A stretch of 8,398 nucleotides of DNA from Proteobacteria bacterium UBA7420 (GTDB lineage Bacteria; Pseudomonadota; Gammaproteobacteria; Magnimaribacterales; D2472): positions 1-8,398 of the forward strand of contig DKMG01000081.1 of the NCBI GenBank assembly GCA_002469975.1, written 5' to 3'. The position numbers were made by a program, and so were the translations under genes. Positions 5,524 through 8,398 of this stretch are shown in pieces; the stretch's first letter is position 1; each line of letters starts with the position of its first letter. Below the pieces are notes generated by a model that searched no databases, was not told the origin of the DNA, and saw nothing but the letters and a program-made list of their open reading frames with translations.

Positions 5524-6386
5524 TGTGGAATTTAAAAAATAAATTAGTAGTTATTTCAGGCGCTACCAATGGGATTGGGAAAGCTGCTGCACTTGAACTT
5601 GCCAAGCATGAACCGAGAATGGTGTTAACCTTTCGCAATCAAAATCTTGCCGATGAGCTATCCAGTGAATTAAAAATCGTAAACCCAAACCTAAATGTAA
5701 GCTTTGTATATTGTGATTTTTCTAACCAGAGCTCAATCAGGCAGTGCTCAAAAGAGATTTTAGGATTGGCTCAACGGATCGATGTGCTAGTTAATAATGC
5801 TGGTGTAGTTAATACCTCATACCACGAAACGGAAGATGGAATTGAGAATACATTTGCTGTAAACCATGTGGGCTACTTCCTATTTACGAATTTACTTTTA
5901 GAGCAAATGCTTGAAGAGGTTGAAACTAGAATTATTAACGTGTCATCAGCGGCTCATTCATTTATTAAAGAAATGAACTGGTCAGATGTTAATTTTCAAG
6001 AGGGTTTTGGCATGGGTGTTGCTGCATACGGTCAGTCAAAGTTAGCCAATCTTTTATTCACCCGATATCTAGCAACAAAATTATCTACCTCTAATATAAC
6101 TGTAAATGCAATTCATCCTGGCGGTGTCAACACCGCCTTAGGCAATCAAAATAAAACTCTTGTTGGGGCGATCCTAAAAACTATATTAAAACCTTTTTTT
6201 CGCTCTCCCTTAAAAGGAGCAGCAAGCATTGTGTATCTAGCAACCAAGAATAATGATGGGGTAACGGGAGAATATTTTGTAGATTGTAAAAAAGCAAAGT
6301 CCTCCTCTTATTCAAAGGATCTTGGGGAAGCTCAAAAATTATGGGAACTTTCTGAAGAGCTCGTCGCACAAAAATTTACACTGTAA
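5523..6386 (+). CDS. Short-chain dehydrogenase/reductase, retinol-dehydrogenase-like
   Basis: A 287-residue classical SDR with a Rossmann fold. It has the cofactor loop GATNGIG (13-19), Arg38 after the second strand (LTFRN, favouring NADP over NAD), NNAG (91-94), Asn114, NVSSAAH with the catalytic Ser (141 or 142), and YGQSK (Tyr169, Lys173), followed by HPGGVNT (198-204). All tetrad residues are present. The longer C-terminus and the segment around 151-168 (MNWSDVNF) resemble the retinol dehydrogenase and WW-domain oxidoreductase branch, whose bacterial members have no settled substrate. The start codon overlaps the amidase stop (TAATG), implying coupled translation. In the gammaproteobacterial order known from E. 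coli the gene after the amidase is mutL, so this SDR is out of the usual place. It ends 6 bases from the converging priA. Confidence 0.9.
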   Translation: MWNLKNKLVVISGATNGIGKAAALELAKHEPRMVLTFRNQNLADELSSELKIVNPNLNVSFVYCDFSNQSSIRQCSKEILGLAQRIDVLVNNAGVVNTSYHETEDGIENTFAVNHVGYFLFTNLLLEQMLEEVETRIINVSSAAHSFIKEMNWSDVNFQEGFGMGVAAYGQSKLANLLFTRYLATKLSTSNITVNAIHPGGVNTALGNQNKTLVGAILKTILKPFFRSPLKGAASIVYLATKNNDGVTGEYFVDCKKAKSSSYSKDLGEAQKLWELSEELVAQKFTL

Positions 6387-6392
6387 TTCTTA

Positions 6393-8357
6393 TTAAAATT
6401 CTACTGGGTCAACATTCACTGACCAGCGCACTTTATTAGATTTTTTATTTTCTGATAAAGTTTGAATTAGGGTACGCAGCATGCTGTTTAAATGGACTCT
6501 TGAGGGAGCCTGCAGCACAAGCTGATGCTGATATGAGCCTCTAAGTTTGGCTTGCATAGATGGGATGGGCCCTACCAACATGCAATGCTTGGAATCAACT
6601 GTGGCTTTAAGCTTCTGTAAAAAATCTAGGTTGGTTTGGCTGGTTGGTGAAGAAGCTTTAATAATAGCTTCAAATGCATAAGGTGGCTGATTTAAAGCCT
6701 TTCTTTCTATCATGATGGAGTGAGCAAAGTTCAAATAATTTCCCTGCTTTAATTGCAATAGATTCTTATCTTCAGAGTATCTTGATTGCACTAAAACCAG
6801 GGCATTGCCATCTGCTCTGCCTGCTCTTCCAGCCACTTGTATTAATTGCTGTCCCATCTCTTCTATTGCGCCAGGATGCAAGCTAGTGACCCCTTGATCA
6901 ACATCAATGGCAACAACCAACTCTAAATTGGGAAAATCATGTCCTTTAATTAGCATTTGGGTACCTATTAAAATGCTACTCTGAGAGTCACGAATAGTGT
7001 TTAAGAGATGCTCCATAGAATTTGCTTTCTTTGTTGAGTCTTTGTCCATTCTGTAAATATGGGTGTTTGGAAAAAGCTCCTGTAGAGTGATTTCAAGTTG
7101 CTCTGTTCCTGTGCCAATAAATGATAATTGCTCTGCTGAGCATCCTGGGCAGTGAGTTGGGACACCAAAGGCTGAATCACACCTGTGACAAATTAAGCGA
7201 TCCTGGTGGTGGTGAAAAACAAGACTCGACTCACAACTATTGCAGGTAGCACGCCAATCGCAATTAGCACAGATAAATTGGGGTGCAAAACCACGACGAT
7301 TAATAAAAATCATAGCTTGTTTATTTTGGTGGAGCGTAGTCGCAATCGCTTCGATGGCCTGAGGGGCAAGCCCGCTGGTTAGGGTTGTTTCGTTAATATC
7401 TAAAATAGAAAATTTAGGTGGATTTTGCTTGGTGATCCGTTTAGTTAGCTTGATGATTCCAAAATTTTTTTCCTCCACTGATCGCAGAGTTCTGAGCGAG
7501 GGTGTTGCCGATCCAAGGATAATAGGTATTTTAAGTATTTGAGCTCTTTTAATAGCAAGGTCTCTTGCAGAAAACTTGAACCCTTCATGCTGCTTATAGG
7601 AGGCATCATGCTCTTCATCCACTATAATTAATCCAAGATTGGGCGCAGACATCATTGCTGCCGATCGTGTTCCAATCAGAACTCTTGTTTCACCGCTTCT
7701 AAATTTTTTCCAAACTTTATAACGTTTTGCAGGTGTCATCTTAGAGTGATATAAACCTACTAAATCTCCGAATTGCTCCTTGAGTCGAAGCTCCAGCTGA
7801 GGAGTTAATGATATCTCTGGGGCCATAAGCAGGACGGACTTATGTTTTAATAATTGCTCTTGAATACATCGAAGATATACCTCGGTTTTACCAGACCCTG
7901 TGACGCCATATAGCAAAGTTGGCGAAAAACCTTGAAGCTTTAATAGAAATTTAACCGCATTGGTTTGTTGATCTGAAAGAATTTTTGTAAAAACTTTTAT
8001 ATCTATGTCAGCTGTTACCAAAGGCGCATCAATATTCATCGCTGTTTTTACATTTCTTAAACTGGTCGGTAAAAATGAATTGCAAACCTCTCCGATAGGA
8101 TGATGATAATAATCTGATGCCCAGCCTAATATATCCAATTCAGTTGCAGAAAAAATAGGCTCGTCATCTAGAACTTGATCAATAGGCTTAGTTTGGATGC
8201 CATCATGATTAATTTCTTCAAGAATAATTCCTAGCTTTAACTTTGCGCCAAATCTAACCGCTACACGAGTACCCAATTGAATCTGATTCTCTGAGTGATA
8301 GGTAAAAGCCTGCCTTAAGGGAATTGCGATAGATACATTGTAAAAAAAATTACTCAT
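6393..8357 (-). CDS. priA: Primosomal protein N', replication-restart helicase PriA
   Basis: A 654-residue superfamily 2 3'-5' helicase that recognises stalled forks and reloads the replisome. The N-terminal 3'-DNA-binding domain (about 1-100) is clear, ending in DYYHHPIGE (82-90). Helicase motifs are GVTGSGKTE (Walker A, Lys157), DEEH (247-250), GSATP (282-286), GTQMLIKGHDFP (465-476) and QVAGRAGR (507-514). Eight cysteines at 363, 366, 372, 375, 390, 393, 403 and 406 form the two-zinc module, and the C-terminal domain ends in the usual VDPVEF. E. coli PriA is 732 residues with its Walker A lysine at 230. Here nearly the whole shortage lies between about 101 and 127, where the winged-helix domain should be. 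The ATG at 8357 aligns with the E. coli start; the nearest AAGG is 13 bases upstream, so its Shine-Dalgarno is poor. It converges on the SDR gene with 6 bases between and no terminator hairpin seen. Confidence 0.97.
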   Translation of the reverse strand: MSNFFYNVSIAIPLRQAFTYHSENQIQLGTRVAVRFGAKLKLGIILEEINHDGIQTKPIDQVLDDEPIFSATELDILGWASDYYHHPIGEVCNSFLPTSLRNVKTAMNIDAPLVTADIDIKVFTKILSDQQTNAVKFLLKLQGFSPTLLYGVTGSGKTEVYLRCIQEQLLKHKSVLLMAPEISLTPQLELRLKEQFGDLVGLYHSKMTPAKRYKVWKKFRSGETRVLIGTRSAAMMSAPNLGLIIVDEEHDASYKQHEGFKFSARDLAIKRAQILKIPIILGSATPSLRTLRSVEEKNFGIIKLTKRITKQNPPKFSILDINETTLTSGLAPQAIEAIATTLHQNKQAMIFINRRGFAPQFICANCDWRATCNSCESSLVFHHHQDRLICHRCDSAFGVPTHCPGCSAEQLSFIGTGTEQLEITLQELFPNTHIYRMDKDSTKKANSMEHLLNTIRDSQSSILIGTQMLIKGHDFPNLELVVAIDVDQGVTSLHPGAIEEMGQQLIQVAGRAGRADGNALVLVQSRYSEDKNLLQLKQGNYLNFAHSIMIERKALNQPPYAFEAIIKASSPTSQTNLDFLQKLKATVDSKHCMLVGPIPSMQAKLRGSYQHQLVLQAPSRVHLNSMLRTLIQTLSENKKSNKVRWSVNVDPVEF

Positions 8358-8363
8358 ATATAT

Positions 8364-8391
8364 TTGTAAACCTTACTGTATTTGGTATAGT
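8364..8391 (+). promoter_or_regulatory. Outward promoter at right edge (divergent from priA)
   Basis: TTGTAA (8364-8369) and TATAGT (8386-8391) are separated by 16 bases, and TGG directly before the -10 makes it an extended -10. Transcription would start near 8398 and read out of the window. The bases after the -10, GCTC, are GC-rich, as in many stable-RNA and ribosomal-protein promoters. In E. coli priA is divergent from rpmE (ribosomal protein L31), so such a gene could lie just outside. The target gene is not visible and the call rests on inspection alone. Confidence 0.5.
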
Positions 8392-8398
8392 GCTCATC

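Noticed and set aside
6120..6137. GC-rich palindrome GGCGGTG-TCAA-CACCGCC inside the SDR gene
   Set aside because: Perfect but short, and the codons spell the conserved Pro-Gly-Gly-Val-x-Thr segment of the SDR fold, which constrains the bases; no regulatory context.
6370..6415. Bidirectional terminator between the SDR gene and priA
   Set aside because: The 6-base gap and flanks are AT-rich with only imperfect AATT pairing; no stem strong enough to support a terminator.

Overview
This is an ordinary chromosomal stretch from an AT-rich bacterium, most likely a gammaproteobacterium. The adjacent run of an NAD(P)HX dehydratase gene, tsaE and an AMIN-type cell-wall amidase matches the gammaproteobacterial nnr-tsaE-amiB neighbourhood. 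Low GC, tight packing (gaps of 6 to about 100 bases, several overlapping genes) and a shortened PriA would fit a streamlined, perhaps marine, lineage. That placement is inference; no rRNA or other phylogenetic marker is present.

Layout. Minus strand, 1-1872: a NUDIX hydrolase of the split-box NUDT19 type, overlapping a LACTB2-type metallo-beta-lactamase-fold hydrolase, then the start of a small unrecognised membrane protein that runs off the left edge; these read as one operon. A 40-base divergent gap separates them from a plus-strand alpha/beta hydrolase (1913-2818). After a 103-base gap with a TATAAT box comes a tight plus-strand operon: nnrD (dehydratase domain only), tsaE, an AMIN-amidase-LysM protein, and a short-chain dehydrogenase (2922-6386). 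The last three joints are a 6-base gap, a 14-base overlap and a TAATG stop/start fusion. Converging on it with only 6 bases between is priA (8357-6393). At the right edge a promoter-like sequence points out of the window.

Function. The genes cover housekeeping and repair: metabolite repair (NnrD), tRNA t6A synthesis (TsaE), septal peptidoglycan cleavage (amidase), replication restart (PriA), plus four hydrolases or oxidoreductases of unknown substrate. There is no mobile element, CRISPR array, tRNA, rRNA or toxin-antitoxin pair that I can see.

I found no convincing new system. Most worth a second look are a PriA that appears to have lost its winged-helix domain, a 12-bp perfect inverted repeat inside the left-edge reading frame, a NUDIX box split by an insertion in a gene overlapping an MBL-fold hydrolase gene, and a cluster where an SDR follows the amidase in place of the usual mutL and NnrD lacks its epimerase partner domain.
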